64,000 nt of DNA from Streptomyces griseorubiginosus. Lineage in GTDB: Bacteria > Actinomycetota > Actinomycetes > Streptomycetales > Streptomycetaceae. The position numbers were made by a program, and so were the translations under genes. Position 1 is the stretch's first letter. Each line of letters opens with the position of its first letter. The notes beneath the pieces are model-generated. The model had not been told where the DNA came from, searched no databases, and was given only the letters and a program-made list of their open reading frames with translations. Shown here in pieces: positions 1-8,367 of this stretch. The stretch is from assembly GCF_001514195.1 (NCBI RefSeq), contig NZ_KQ948749.1, positions 1 to 64,000 on the forward strand, given 5' to 3'.

Positions 1-392
1 CCCTCCAGGCTCAGGTCGCCGGTCAGCTCGGTGAGCTCGACCAGGCGGGTGGGCAGGTTCGGGCCCAGCGCCTCCCACGCCTTGAGCTTGCCCTGGTAGG
101 AGTCGCGGATGTGCTCGATCACCAGTGGCGTGGCCACGAACCGGGCCTCGGGGAAGGCGTCGGCGACGACCTCGGCGCCGAAGTAGAAGTCCGGGTCCGC
201 GTGCGAGACGAACACGGTCGTCAGGCTCTTGCCCGAGTCCAGGACCTCCGCGGCCAGACGGTGACCGTCGGCCCGCGTGAACCCCGCGTCCACCAGCAGC
301 GCCTCCCGCTCACCCGTGACCAGCGTCGCGGTCTTGTTCTTGCTGCCGGCCGGGAAGTCCAGATCCAGGATCGTGAAGGACAGCGTGCTCAA
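1..392 (-). CDS. MBL-fold metallo-hydrolase, 3' end outside window
   Basis: N-terminal about 130 residues of a metallo-beta-lactamase-fold protein; the rest lies beyond the window edge. The start is a TTG with a GGAG about 7 nt upstream, giving STLSFTILDLDF as the first residues. The usual HxHxDH zinc motif is degenerate: residues 63-69 read SHADPDF, so the second His is Asp and the last His is Phe. This suggests altered metal binding, or an MBL subfamily acting on a different substrate. It lies downstream of, and in the same direction as, the first AraC gene. The substrate cannot be told from sequence. Confidence 0.8.
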   Translation of the reverse strand, partial: MSTLSFTILDLDFPAGSKNKTATLVTGEREALLVDAGFTRADGHRLAAEVLDSGKSLTTVFVSHADPDFYFGAEVVADAFPEARFVATPLVIEHIRDSYQGKLKAWEALGPNLPTRLVELTELTGDLSLE

Positions 393-641
393 CTTTGACT
401 CCTTGCAAGGGGGGTGGACAGGCTGTGCCGAATTCGATGCCGCGCAGGTGGCCGATTCACGGGTTCGCGCCGGGCGAATCGCCGTGCACCTCTCCCCGCC
501 ATGGTTCACGCACAGCACGAATTCTTCATCCGGGACCGTGACCCCGGGTAATTGTCTTGACCGCGTTCAACCCTTTCCTCGCTGGAACGTGTCGGCAAGG
601 TAGAAGGGAGACGTGCCATGGTCAAACGACGACAGCGCTGG

Positions 642-1565
642 TCAGCGGGGTGCCGTAGAGGGCGAACCGTCGGGCTGGAAGGGCTCGCGGAAGGCACTGG
701 GTGTCGTCCCGGTGTGCCGGATGAAGAACTTGCCGAAATTGGTGGATTCCATGAATCCGAGGTGCCGGGCGATCGTCGACACCGGTTCGTCCGTGTGGGC
801 GAGCAATCTCTGCGCCTCCAGGGCGACGCGCTCGTCGATGACTCGCTTGACCGGCTGCCCGGTAGCGGCCATGCAGGCACGGCTGAGCGTCCGCACGGTG
901 TAACCCAAGCGATCGGCGTAGTCGGCGGCCCGGCGGGTGGTGGCGTAGGAACGCTCCAGCTCGGCCCGGAACCGGGCGTACACCTCCCCGCCGACCTGCG
1001 CCTCGCCACCCTCGTCGGTGCACGACAGCCGGTCGATGTGCAGCAGTACGGCGACGAGCAGATGCCGGAGCATCTCCGGTGAGGCCGTCTCGTCGGCGCG
1101 CTCGTACTCCCTGCGGATCTGGCTGACCAGGGTCGACAGCACGGCGTACTCGGAGCTGGTGCCGAGTTGCCGGCACACCGGGCCCCGCCAGTCGTTGAGC
1201 AGACGGTCCGTGCTGTGGCAGAGCGGCAGGAAGGACGAGGTGAACAGCAGGTGCAGACCGTTCGCGGTGCCCGGGCGGACGTACCGCTGCACCTGGCCCG
1301 GCCGTACCCACAGCAGGGAGCCGGGGCGGCAGGGGTAGGTCACGAAGTCGACCGCGTGCTCCCCGCTGCCCTCCGTGATCAGGGTGAGGGTGTGGAAGTC
1401 GATGCGGTGCACCCCGTCGGGGTCCCGACGGGCCCGGCGCCGGTGGAGCGTGGCGAGTTCGACGATCTCGAATCCCGGCACCCTCTCCCGAGGCGGACGA
1501 AAACCGAGCCGGGGAATCGGTCCCGGCTGCCCGAATTCAGCGGCGAACGCCTCTTCGACCCGCAT
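642..1565 (-). CDS. AraC-family transcriptional regulator (copy 1)
   Basis: A protein of 307 aa. The N-terminal half is a cupin-like AraC sensing domain (FHTLTLITEGSGEHAVDF, then PGSLLWVRPGQVQRY). The C-terminal about 100 residues carry the two helix-turn-helix motifs of AraC/XylS proteins, ending in STIARHLGFMESTNFGKFF. I chose the ATG preceded by GGAG (7-nt spacing) over an in-frame ATG 33 codons upstream, because the shorter start matches the start of the neighbouring paralogue. It is clearly a paralogue of the next AraC gene, sharing most of its length. It is probably a ligand-responsive activator of adjacent genes; the ligand is unknown. Confidence 0.9.
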   Translation of the reverse strand: MRVEEAFAAEFGQPGPIPRLGFRPPRERVPGFEIVELATLHRRRARRDPDGVHRIDFHTLTLITEGSGEHAVDFVTYPCRPGSLLWVRPGQVQRYVRPGTANGLHLLFTSSFLPLCHSTDRLLNDWRGPVCRQLGTSSEYAVLSTLVSQIRREYERADETASPEMLRHLLVAVLLHIDRLSCTDEGGEAQVGGEVYARFRAELERSYATTRRAADYADRLGYTVRTLSRACMAATGQPVKRVIDERVALEAQRLLAHTDEPVSTIARHLGFMESTNFGKFFIRHTGTTPSAFREPFQPDGSPSTAPR

Positions 1566-1686
1566 CTGGCTCTCCACGCGACCTCGTTCCACCGTGGCTG
1601 GTCCGCAGCTTATCCCGGCCGCATCCGGGCGATACACCGCTGCCGAATGCGAGCGTTTCGACATAACCGAAATCTGACGGACAACA

Positions 1687-1715
1687 GAACTCCACGTGAC
1701 CCTCGCGTGGTGTTC
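1687..1715 (-). terminator. hairpin 3' of the second AraC gene
   Basis: Ten-base arms, GAACTCCACG and CGTGGTGTTC, pair with one mismatch across a 9-nt loop. They sit about 20 nt after the stop codon of the downstream-facing AraC copy 2. No U-tract follows, as is usual in streptomycetes. It is a weak candidate terminator. Confidence 0.35.
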
Positions 1716-1733
1716 TCGTGAGCAGTCGGCCGA

Positions 1734-2633
1734 CTATCCGCCCTGATGGGTCTGCCGGAAAGCACCCGGGGTCACAGCCAGGTGGCGGGTGAAGAACTTA
1801 CCGAAGTTGGTGGCTTCGACGAATCCCAGACGCCGGGCGATGGTCGCCACGGGTTCGTCGGTGTGGGCGAGCAGCCGCTGCGCCTCCAGGGCCACCCGGG
1901 CGTCGATGACCTGCTTCACCGGCTGGCCTGTGGCGGCGACGCAGGCACGCGTGAGGGTTTTGACGGTGTACCCGAGCCGGTGCGCGTAGTCGGCGGCGCG
2001 GCGGGTGGTGGCGTAGGAGCGCTCCAGCTCGGCACGGAAGCGGGCGTACACCTCGCCGCCGGCGTGCGGGTCGCCCTCGTTGTCGGGGTGCGGCAGCCGG
2101 TCGATGTGCAACAGGACCGTGGCCAGGAGGAGTTGGAGGATCTCGGCAGACACGCTCTCCACGGGACGGCCGTACTCGGCCCGCATCTGACCGACCAGGG
2201 TCGACAGCACGGCGTACTCGGGACGTGCCCCCAGCTGCCAGCAGGCGGGGCCGTACCACTCCTTCACCAGACGGTCGGCGCTGCTGGTGTGCGGCGGGAA
2301 GGCCGGCGTGAACAGGAGTTGGGTGCCGTTGGCGGTGCCCGGCCTGACGAAGCGCTGCACCTGTCCCGGGCGGATCCACAGCAGGGTGCCGGGGCGGCAG
2401 GGGTAGGTCACGAAGTCGACCGCGTGCTCGGCGCTGCCCTCGGTGATCAGCGTGAGGGTGTGGAAGTCGACCCGGTGCACCAGGTCGGCCCGGCTGCCCC
2501 GGCGTCGGCGCCGCTCGTGCAGGGCCGCCAGCTCGACGATCTCCAGCCCTCGGACGCGTTCGTGCGGCGGGTTGAAGTCGAGCCGGGGGATGGCGCCGGC
2601 CTGCGCGGGGTCCCCGGGTCCCGTCGTACGCAT
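1734..2633 (-). CDS. AraC-family transcriptional regulator (copy 2)
   Basis: A protein of 299 aa with the same layout as copy 1: a cupin-like N-terminal domain and a C-terminal double HTH (ATIARRLGFVEATNFGKFF). The start ATG follows TGGAG by 7 nt; an upstream in-frame ATG is less well placed. The gene is divergent from the second MBL-fold gene, and the 128-nt gap between them contains a direct repeat that could be the operator. Copies 1 and 2 look like a tandem duplication, each associated with an MBL-fold gene. The effector is not known. Confidence 0.9.
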   Translation of the reverse strand: MRTTGPGDPAQAGAIPRLDFNPPHERVRGLEIVELAALHERRRRRGSRADLVHRVDFHTLTLITEGSAEHAVDFVTYPCRPGTLLWIRPGQVQRFVRPGTANGTQLLFTPAFPPHTSSADRLVKEWYGPACWQLGARPEYAVLSTLVGQMRAEYGRPVESVSAEILQLLLATVLLHIDRLPHPDNEGDPHAGGEVYARFRAELERSYATTRRAADYAHRLGYTVKTLTRACVAATGQPVKQVIDARVALEAQRLLAHTDEPVATIARRLGFVEATNFGKFFTRHLAVTPGAFRQTHQGG

Positions 2634-2650
2634 CGAACACTCCAGATGTC

Positions 2651-2691
2651 CTCGATTTACCATGCCGCGTCTTCAGCGTATCTCGATTACC
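2651..2691. promoter_or_regulatory. direct repeat in AraC/MBL divergent promoter
   Basis: The strings CTCGATTTACC and CTCGATTACC occur 31 nt apart (start to start), about three helical turns, between the divergent AraC copy 2 and the MBL-fold gene. Direct repeats on one helix face are typical AraC half-sites. A 9-bp inverted pair, GATGTCCTC at 2645 and GAGGACATC at 2713, brackets the region. The operator role is inferred. Confidence 0.35.
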
Positions 2692-2761
2692 TGCGGCGTT
2701 GCGACAAGAGTGGAGGACATCAAGACGGCGACGGGCCGCCTTAACCGCAAGGAGCATCTTC

Positions 2762-3541
2762 ATGAACGGCACGGTCACGGTTCTCGACAAGGGCTCGGTC
2801 CGCATCCACAGCTACATGTCGCCGGCCGACACCTTCCACACCACCACCCAGCTGATCGAGACCCCCGCACGGATCATCGCGATCGACGCCCAGCTGCTGC
2901 CCGCCTACGCCGAGGAGGCCGTCGCGTACGCCAAGGGCCTCGGCAAGCCGATCGACCGGCTGATCGTCACGCACGCCCACCCGGACCACTACAACGGTGC
3001 CGCGCGCTTCGGCGTCCCCGTGCACGCCCTGCCCCAGGTGACCGAGCAGATCATCGCCCGCGGCGACAGCCACCTGCCGACCGGACAGGTCATCACCCTC
3101 ACCGAGTTCACCCCGGACGTGAACATCGTCCCGGGCACCGAGGTCATCGACGGAGTGCCCTTCGTCTTCGAGGCCGTGTCCGGCGGCGAGGCAGCCGACG
3201 AGCTCCTCATCAAGCTGCCCGAGCAGGGTGTGCTGATCGCCCAGGACCTCGTCTACAACGACGTCCACCTCTACCTGGGCAACAACGACATCACCGGCTG
3301 GCAGCAGCTCGTGGAAGGGCTGGCCTCGGAGTCCGGCTACGACACGATTCTGGCCGGCCACGGCGCCCCCACCGGGCCGGAGGTCTACGGGGACATCCGC
3401 CGCTACCTCGACGACGCCCGCGAGCTGCTCGGCGACGACGGCGACGCGTACAAGAAAGCGATCGTCGACAAGTACCCCTCCCACGTGGGCCCGTTCATCA
3501 TCGACATCGCCAACCGGTCCCTCTTCCCTGCCGCCGGCTGA
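2762..3541 (+). CDS. MBL-fold metallo-hydrolase
   Basis: A protein of 259 aa with an intact HxHxDH motif (H71, H73, D75, H76 in THAHPDHYNG), a later GQDLVY-like metal-bridging Asp and the C-terminal AGHGAP His. This is a complete binuclear zinc hydrolase site. The start ATG has AAGGAG 7 nt upstream; longer in-frame starts lack a ribosome site. No signal peptide is seen, so it is cytoplasmic. It heads a co-directional run with a secreted beta-propeller and a Rossmann oxidoreductase. The substrate is unknown. Confidence 0.88.
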   Translation: MNGTVTVLDKGSVRIHSYMSPADTFHTTTQLIETPARIIAIDAQLLPAYAEEAVAYAKGLGKPIDRLIVTHAHPDHYNGAARFGVPVHALPQVTEQIIARGDSHLPTGQVITLTEFTPDVNIVPGTEVIDGVPFVFEAVSGGEAADELLIKLPEQGVLIAQDLVYNDVHLYLGNNDITGWQQLVEGLASESGYDTILAGHGAPTGPEVYGDIRRYLDDARELLGDDGDAYKKAIVDKYPSHVGPFIIDIANRSLFPAAG

Positions 3542-3596
3542 TCCCCCCTTCCTTCACCGCCTCTTATCGACACGCGCTCAGCAAGAGAGATCCGTC

Positions 3597-4607
3597 ATGT
3601 CCTCAGCACGTCTTCGCGGCCCCCGTGCCGCGGCCGTCGCCACGGCCGCCTTCCTCGTCCTGGGCGGCGCCGCCCCGGCCCTCGCCACCTCCGGCGGCGA
3701 CATACCCCACCACCCGGTTCTCACCAACAAGCCGTCGCTGCCGACCAGTTACACCATCCCGGGTGACAAGACCTACCCGGAGGGCATCGCCCGCCAGCAG
3801 CACACCCCGTACTTCTACGTCGGCAGCACCACTGACGGCACGATCTACCGGGGCGACATCCACCAGGGCGCGACCAAGGTGTTCCTCCCAGGCGGCGAGG
3901 ACGGGCGCGTGTCGGTCGCCGGCATGAAGACCGACAGCTCCGGCCGGCTCGTCGTCGCCGGCGGCGCCACCGGCAAGGTCTTCGTCTACGACACCCGCAC
4001 CCGGGCGCTGCTGCACGTCTTCGACACCGGCCGCACCGACGTGTTCCTCAACGACGTGGCCCTCGCGCCGAACGGCGACGCCTACATCTCGGACTCCATC
4101 CACCCGGCCCTGTGGCACATCACCGCGGCCGAGTTGAAGAGCAAGCGGGTGGATCAGCCGCTGCGGGTGGGCGTCGACCTGACGAACTCGCCGATGGTCT
4201 ACGACGCCGGCTTCAACGGCAACGGCCTGGTGGTCACCGGCGACGGACGGTACGTCCTGCTCGCCGACTACAACGACTACGCCTTCTACCGCGTCGACCT
4301 GCGCACCCACCAGGTCGTCCCGATCGACCTCGGCGGCGCCGAGGGCATCTCCGGCGACGGCCTGCTCCTCAGGGGGCACACCCTGACCGCGGTCACCGAA
4401 CTGGACAACCCCGACGGGCAGATCGCCGTACTGAAGCTGAACGGCGACTACACCAAGGCCCATGTCGTGAGCGTGGAGCACGGGCACGGCATGCACAGCC
4501 CGTCCACGGCCGCCTTCGACGGCCACGACCTGCTGATCGTCAACTTCCAGTTCCAGATCGCGGACCCGCAGTTGCCGTTCAACGTGGTCCGGGTCCACAC
4601 CCGGTAA
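3597..4607 (+). CDS. secreted SMP-30/gluconolactonase-like beta-propeller
   Basis: A protein of 336 aa. Residues 1-30 form a Sec signal peptide (Arg-rich start, hydrophobic core, ALA-T cleavage region). The mature part has repeated beta-propeller motifs such as GRLVVAGGATGKVFVYD and LNDVALAPNGDAYISDS, which fit the SMP-30/lactonase/strictosidine-synthase superfamily. It lies 55 nt after the MBL-fold gene and 35 nt before the Rossmann oxidoreductase, so co-transcription is likely. A similar but diverged propeller follows two genes later. An extracellular lactonase or a binding protein are both possible. Confidence 0.78.
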   Translation: MSSARLRGPRAAAVATAAFLVLGGAAPALATSGGDIPHHPVLTNKPSLPTSYTIPGDKTYPEGIARQQHTPYFYVGSTTDGTIYRGDIHQGATKVFLPGGEDGRVSVAGMKTDSSGRLVVAGGATGKVFVYDTRTRALLHVFDTGRTDVFLNDVALAPNGDAYISDSIHPALWHITAAELKSKRVDQPLRVGVDLTNSPMVYDAGFNGNGLVVTGDGRYVLLADYNDYAFYRVDLRTHQVVPIDLGGAEGISGDGLLLRGHTLTAVTELDNPDGQIAVLKLNGDYTKAHVVSVEHGHGMHSPSTAAFDGHDLLIVNFQFQIADPQLPFNVVRVHTR

Positions 4608-4642
4608 CTGCCGGAACCCCAGAGACAAGAGAGAAGACCCTC

Positions 4643-5290
4643 ATGAACATCACCATCGTCGGCGCCGGGAACATGGCCCGAGGCATCGCCACCCGCGCCC
4701 TGGTCGGTGGCCACGACGTCACCATCACGGCCAAGGACCCCGACAAGGCCGTACAACTCGCCGACGAACTGAGCGAACAGGATCACGGCGGGCAAGTGGC
4801 CGCCGGCGACGAATCGGCTCTCGACCGGGCCGACATCGTGGTCCTCGCGGTGCCCTTCGCCGCGGCCGAGCAGCTCGCCGCCTCCTACGGCCCGCGACTC
4901 AGCGGCAAGGTGCTCATAGACATCAGCAACCCCGTCGACGCCTCGCTCGAGGCGCTGGTCGTCGCTCCCGGCACCTCGGCCGCCGAGCGGATCGCCGCGG
5001 CCGCCGGAGAACAGGTGCGGGTGGTCAAGGCGTTCAACACGACGTTCGCCACCACCCTGGTCTCCGGTCAGGTGGGCGGAACCCCGCTCGACGTTTTCAT
5101 CGCCTCCGACGACGAGGCCGCCCGCAAGGAGGTCGCCGACCTCGTCGCCTCCGGCGGACTCAACCCGGTCGACGTCGGCGCGCTCAAGCACGCACGCGAA
5201 CTAGAGGGCTTCCAGCTGCTGCACATGGCGCTGCAGATCCGCGAAGGCGGCCACAACTGGGCCAGCACCATCAAGATCGTCGCCCCCTGA
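4643..5290 (+). CDS. NADPH-dependent F420 reductase-type oxidoreductase
   Basis: A protein of 215 aa beginning MNITIVGAGNMARGIA, the dinucleotide-binding loop of the F420-oxidoreductase/NADP-binding family. The middle motif VVLAVPFAAAEQLA and IDISNPVD are characteristic of that family, and VKAFNTTFA matches its substrate-side loop. The ATG is chosen because the family begins right at the Rossmann loop; a much longer open frame upstream overlaps the propeller gene and is spurious. It likely transfers hydride between NADPH and F420 or a related substrate, although many members have no proven F420 activity. Confidence 0.82.
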   Translation: MNITIVGAGNMARGIATRALVGGHDVTITAKDPDKAVQLADELSEQDHGGQVAAGDESALDRADIVVLAVPFAAAEQLAASYGPRLSGKVLIDISNPVDASLEALVVAPGTSAAERIAAAAGEQVRVVKAFNTTFATTLVSGQVGGTPLDVFIASDDEAARKEVADLVASGGLNPVDVGALKHARELEGFQLLHMALQIREGGHNWASTIKIVAP

Positions 5291-5323
5291 GGCACCAGCC
5301 GGTACGACATCCTCCCCCGAACG

Positions 5324-5362
5324 CCACTGCCGGCCCGCTACTCCCCCACGGGCCGGCAGTGG
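5324..5362 (+). terminator. 14-bp perfect hairpin between oxidoreductase and propeller genes
   Basis: CCACTGCCGGCCCG pairs perfectly with CGGGCCGGCAGTGG across an 11-nt loop. It lies 33 nt after the stop of the oxidoreductase and about 30 nt before the next start. It is a probable rho-independent-like terminator or attenuator without a U-tract. Confidence 0.6.
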
Positions 5363-5391
5363 GCCGTCCTCAGCACAGGAGAACCACCCCC

Positions 5392-6333
5392 ATGCACGCC
5401 CGCACCACCGTCACCACGCTCGCAGCAACCGCGGCCCTGCTGACCTCCGCGGCTACCGCCACCGCAGCCGACCAGCCGCTCTCCCATCCCCGCATCGCGG
5501 CCCACTTCAGCCTGGCAGCCGAGCAGCAGCCCGAGAACATCACCGTCGACCGCACCGGATCGGCATACCTGACCTTCTCCTTCGCCCGCCAGATCGTCCG
5601 CGTCTCCCCCGACGGACACCAGCAGGTGCTGGCCACGCTTCCCGCACCCGCCAAGGCCAGCACCCCCAACCTCGGCAAGGCGTTCGTCGGCGGCATCGCC
5701 CGCGCCGACGACGGCACCCTCTACGTCACCTACGCCACCGGCACCGCCGACCTGACCGGCGTCTGGGCGGTGCGCCCCGGTGGCCGCCCGCACCGCATCG
5801 CCGCGCTGCCCGCCGACGGACTGCCCAACGGCCTCGCCCTCGACGGACGCCAGCAGCGGCTCTATGTCACCGACTCCGTCCACGGCGTCATCTACCGTCT
5901 CCCGGCTGACGGCGGCAAGGCGACCGTCTGGGCCCGTGGTGAGGCCCTCGAACCCAGCACCTTCGCGGGCGCCAACGGCCTGAAGCTGCATGACGGAGCG
6001 GTCTGGGCCACCAACCTCGACAAGGGCACCGTCCTGCGCATCCCCATCACGCCGCGCGGCACCGCGGGCACCATCCAGGTCCGCGCCACCGGTATGCCCT
6101 CCATCGACGACTTCGCCTTCACCGGGCACGGCGACGCCCTCCTCGCCGCCCGCGACGACAACCAGGTCGACCTGGTCCGCCCCGACGGCACCCACACCGC
6201 CGTCCTCACGGCCGCCGACGGCCTCCAGACCCCGACCTCCGTCGCGGTCCACGGCAGCAAGGTGTACGTCCCCAGCGCCGCCTACCTCACCAACGAGGAC
6301 CCCAACCTCCTCGTCGCCCACCTCGACCGCTGA
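5392..6333 (+). CDS. secreted SMP-30-like beta-propeller protein
   Basis: A protein of 313 aa. Residues 1-29 are a signal peptide with an ATAADQ cleavage region. The mature protein has propeller repeats (ADDGTLYVTYATG, PNGLALDGRQQRLYVTDS, TSVAVHGSKVYVPSAAY) of the SMP-30/NHL type. The start ATG follows AGGAGA by 9 nt; an in-frame ATG 11 codons upstream falls inside the preceding hairpin. It is distantly similar to the propeller two genes upstream. Function is probably extracellular, either lactonase or ligand binding. It is followed by a strong hairpin. Confidence 0.78.
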   Translation: MHARTTVTTLAATAALLTSAATATAADQPLSHPRIAAHFSLAAEQQPENITVDRTGSAYLTFSFARQIVRVSPDGHQQVLATLPAPAKASTPNLGKAFVGGIARADDGTLYVTYATGTADLTGVWAVRPGGRPHRIAALPADGLPNGLALDGRQQRLYVTDSVHGVIYRLPADGGKATVWARGEALEPSTFAGANGLKLHDGAVWATNLDKGTVLRIPITPRGTAGTIQVRATGMPSIDDFAFTGHGDALLAARDDNQVDLVRPDGTHTAVLTAADGLQTPTSVAVHGSKVYVPSAAYLTNEDPNLLVAHLDR

Positions 6334-6359
6334 CACGGCCGTAGCGGTACACCGCCCGA

Positions 6360-6402
6360 CGGCGGCGTGCGCGGCGGGACAACCCCGCCGCGCACGCCGC
6401 CG
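6360..6402 (+). terminator. 19-bp perfect hairpin
   Basis: The arms CGGCGGCGTGCGCGGCGGG and CCCGCCGCGCACGCCGCCG pair perfectly with a 5-nt ACAAC loop. The hairpin starts 27 nt after the propeller stop codon and precedes the exporter gene. It is a strong GC-hairpin terminator in the streptomycete style. Confidence 0.75.
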
Positions 6403-6425
6403 ACCCCCGCAGTCCAGGAACAGAT

Positions 6426-7697
6426 ATGGCCGCGATTCCTCAGACCAGCACCCCCAGTCACCGTCCCCGGCGAGGCGAGGTTCCGGACCGCCGCCCACGC
6501 CGCCTGCCCCTCGTCCTGGTCCTGGGCTCCCTCACCGCGCTCGGACCGCTCACCATCGACCTCTACCTTCCGGCGCTGCCCCGGGTCAGCGCGGACCTGC
6601 ACGTCTCCCAGGCCGTCACCCAGCTCACCCTCACCGCCTTCATGGCCGGGATCGCGCTGGGCCAGCTGGTCGTCGGCCCGCTCAGCGACACCCTCGGGCG
6701 GCGCCGGCCGCTGCTGACCGGCCTGTCGGTGTACGTGGTGGCGGGCGCCCTGTGCGCGCTAGCCCCGGACCTGGAAGTGCTCATCGGCATGCGGCTGGTC
6801 CAGGGGCTGGCGGGGGCGTCGGGCATCGTCATCGCGCGGGCCGTCGTGCGCGACCTCTACGACGGACTCGGGGCCGCCCGTCTGCTGTCCTCGCTGATGC
6901 TGGTGTCCGGCACCGCGCCGATCCTGGCGCCCGTGCTCGGCGCCCAGCTGCTGCGCCTGACCTCCTGGCGGGGTGTGTTCGTCACCCTCACTCTCCTCGG
7001 CCTGGTCGTGCTGGCGGCGACCGCCGCCCTGCTGACCGAGACCCTGCCGCCCCAGGAGCGACGGCACGGCGGACTCCCGGCGACCCTGCGCACCATGCGC
7101 GACCTGGTGCGCGACCGCCCCTTCACCGGCTACCTGCTCACCGGCGGTCTCGGCTTCGCCGCGCTGTTCGCCTACATCGCCGGGTCGTCCTTCACCCTTC
7201 AGGAGGTCTACGGCGCCTCCCCGCAGACGTACAGCCTGCTCTTCGGCCTCAACTCGCTCGGCATGGTCGCCACGGGACAGCTCAACGGCAAGTTCCTGCT
7301 CGGCCGTTACCCCTCCCACCGGGTGCTGGCCGTCGGCCTGGCCGTGCTCGGGGCCGCGGGTGCCGCCCTGGTGCTCCTGGTCACCGCCACTCACGCGGGC
7401 CTGCCCTGGATCGCGGCGGCCCTCTTCCTCACCGCCTGCCCGGTCGGCATGATCCTGCCCACCACCACGGCCCTGTCCCTGCAACGCGCCCCGCTCGCGG
7501 CGGGCAGCGCCTCCGCGCTGCTGGGCACCACCCAGTTCCTCATGGGAGCGCTCGCCCCGGCCCTCGCCGGGCTCGGAGGACAGTCGACCGCCCTCCCCAT
7601 GGCGCTGTCGGTGCTGGGCCTGGCCCTCGCCTCGGCCGGCTGTTTCCTCGCGCTGTGCCGCCCGTGGCGTGCTGTTCCCGATCCACTGGCTCGGTGA
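6426..7697 (+). CDS. Bcr/CflA-type MFS drug exporter
   Basis: A protein of 423 aa with about 12 predicted membrane segments after a basic N-terminal tail. The opening TM1 motif LGPLTIDLYLPALP is diagnostic of the Bcr/CflA subgroup, and MFS motif A (GPLSDTLGRRRPLL) follows TM2. The family exports bicyclomycin, chloramphenicol and similar compounds by proton antiport. Its stop codon overlaps the GTG start of the MarR gene, so the two are translationally coupled and the MarR protein is the likely regulator. Substrate is inferred only at family level. Confidence 0.9.
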   Translation: MAAIPQTSTPSHRPRRGEVPDRRPRRLPLVLVLGSLTALGPLTIDLYLPALPRVSADLHVSQAVTQLTLTAFMAGIALGQLVVGPLSDTLGRRRPLLTGLSVYVVAGALCALAPDLEVLIGMRLVQGLAGASGIVIARAVVRDLYDGLGAARLLSSLMLVSGTAPILAPVLGAQLLRLTSWRGVFVTLTLLGLVVLAATAALLTETLPPQERRHGGLPATLRTMRDLVRDRPFTGYLLTGGLGFAALFAYIAGSSFTLQEVYGASPQTYSLLFGLNSLGMVATGQLNGKFLLGRYPSHRVLAVGLAVLGAAGAALVLLVTATHAGLPWIAAALFLTACPVGMILPTTTALSLQRAPLAAGSASALLGTTQFLMGALAPALAGLGGQSTALPMALSVLGLALASAGCFLALCRPWRAVPDPLAR

Positions 7698-8224
7698 GCC
7701 CGGTGCAGGAATCCCCTTCGGGAACGGATGTCCCTGCGTACGAAGCCCTCGCACTGTTCGCCCGGCTGCTCGAGACCTCGGTGAACCGCACCCTTCACCG
7801 GGAGTTCGGAATCACCTGGGAGGAATTCGCGGTCCTTTCACTTATCCACCGCTCTCCTCACCAATTCCTTCACATGACGGAGGCGGCCACCGCACTCGGT
7901 TTCTCAAGAAGCCGGGTGACCCGGGCCGTCACCCGTCAGGAAATCCACGGACGGGTGCTCCGGTCGGCCTGCCCCAGGGACGCGCGCGCGACCCACGCGA
8001 CGGTCACCGGGCAGGGCGTGGCTCTCCTGGACGAGGCCGACGACACCTATCGGGCCGCCGTGCGCCAAAGTCTTACCGAATTCAGTATCGGCGTGGAGCA
8101 CACGGACGTGCTGGTGAGACTGCTCGAACCGCTCTGCGACCTGCGCTCCCGGCCCCAGTCGCAGCTCAGTTGCGCCAGGAGCCGGCGCACCACCGCTGTG
8201 AATTCGTCGACTTCTCAAGCCTGA
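7694..8224 (+). CDS. MarR-family transcriptional regulator
   Basis: A protein of 176 aa with a winged-helix core: LHMTEAATALGFSRSRVTRA as recognition region, followed by the beta-wing around SACPRDARATHATVT. The GTG start overlaps the exporter stop (GTGA), which explains the lack of a separate ribosome site; a second in-frame GTG three codons later is possible. MarR proteins usually repress a linked exporter and release DNA on binding phenolic or lipophilic ligands. That role here follows from context. Confidence 0.82.
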   Translation: MSPVQESPSGTDVPAYEALALFARLLETSVNRTLHREFGITWEEFAVLSLIHRSPHQFLHMTEAATALGFSRSRVTRAVTRQEIHGRVLRSACPRDARATHATVTGQGVALLDEADDTYRAAVRQSLTEFSIGVEHTDVLVRLLEPLCDLRSRPQSQLSCARSRRTTAVNSSTSQA

Positions 8225-8367
8225 TTCACGTTCAAGCGGTCCTTTCTGAAGGTTACACGTGTCGCATGTTCATCTGCTTTGTCGTTCCTCAATACCCGAC
8301 GCGACGCGCCCGCCGATAAATTGATCCGCACCACAAATCCCACCCCCCAAGTGGAAAGCACACGCAC

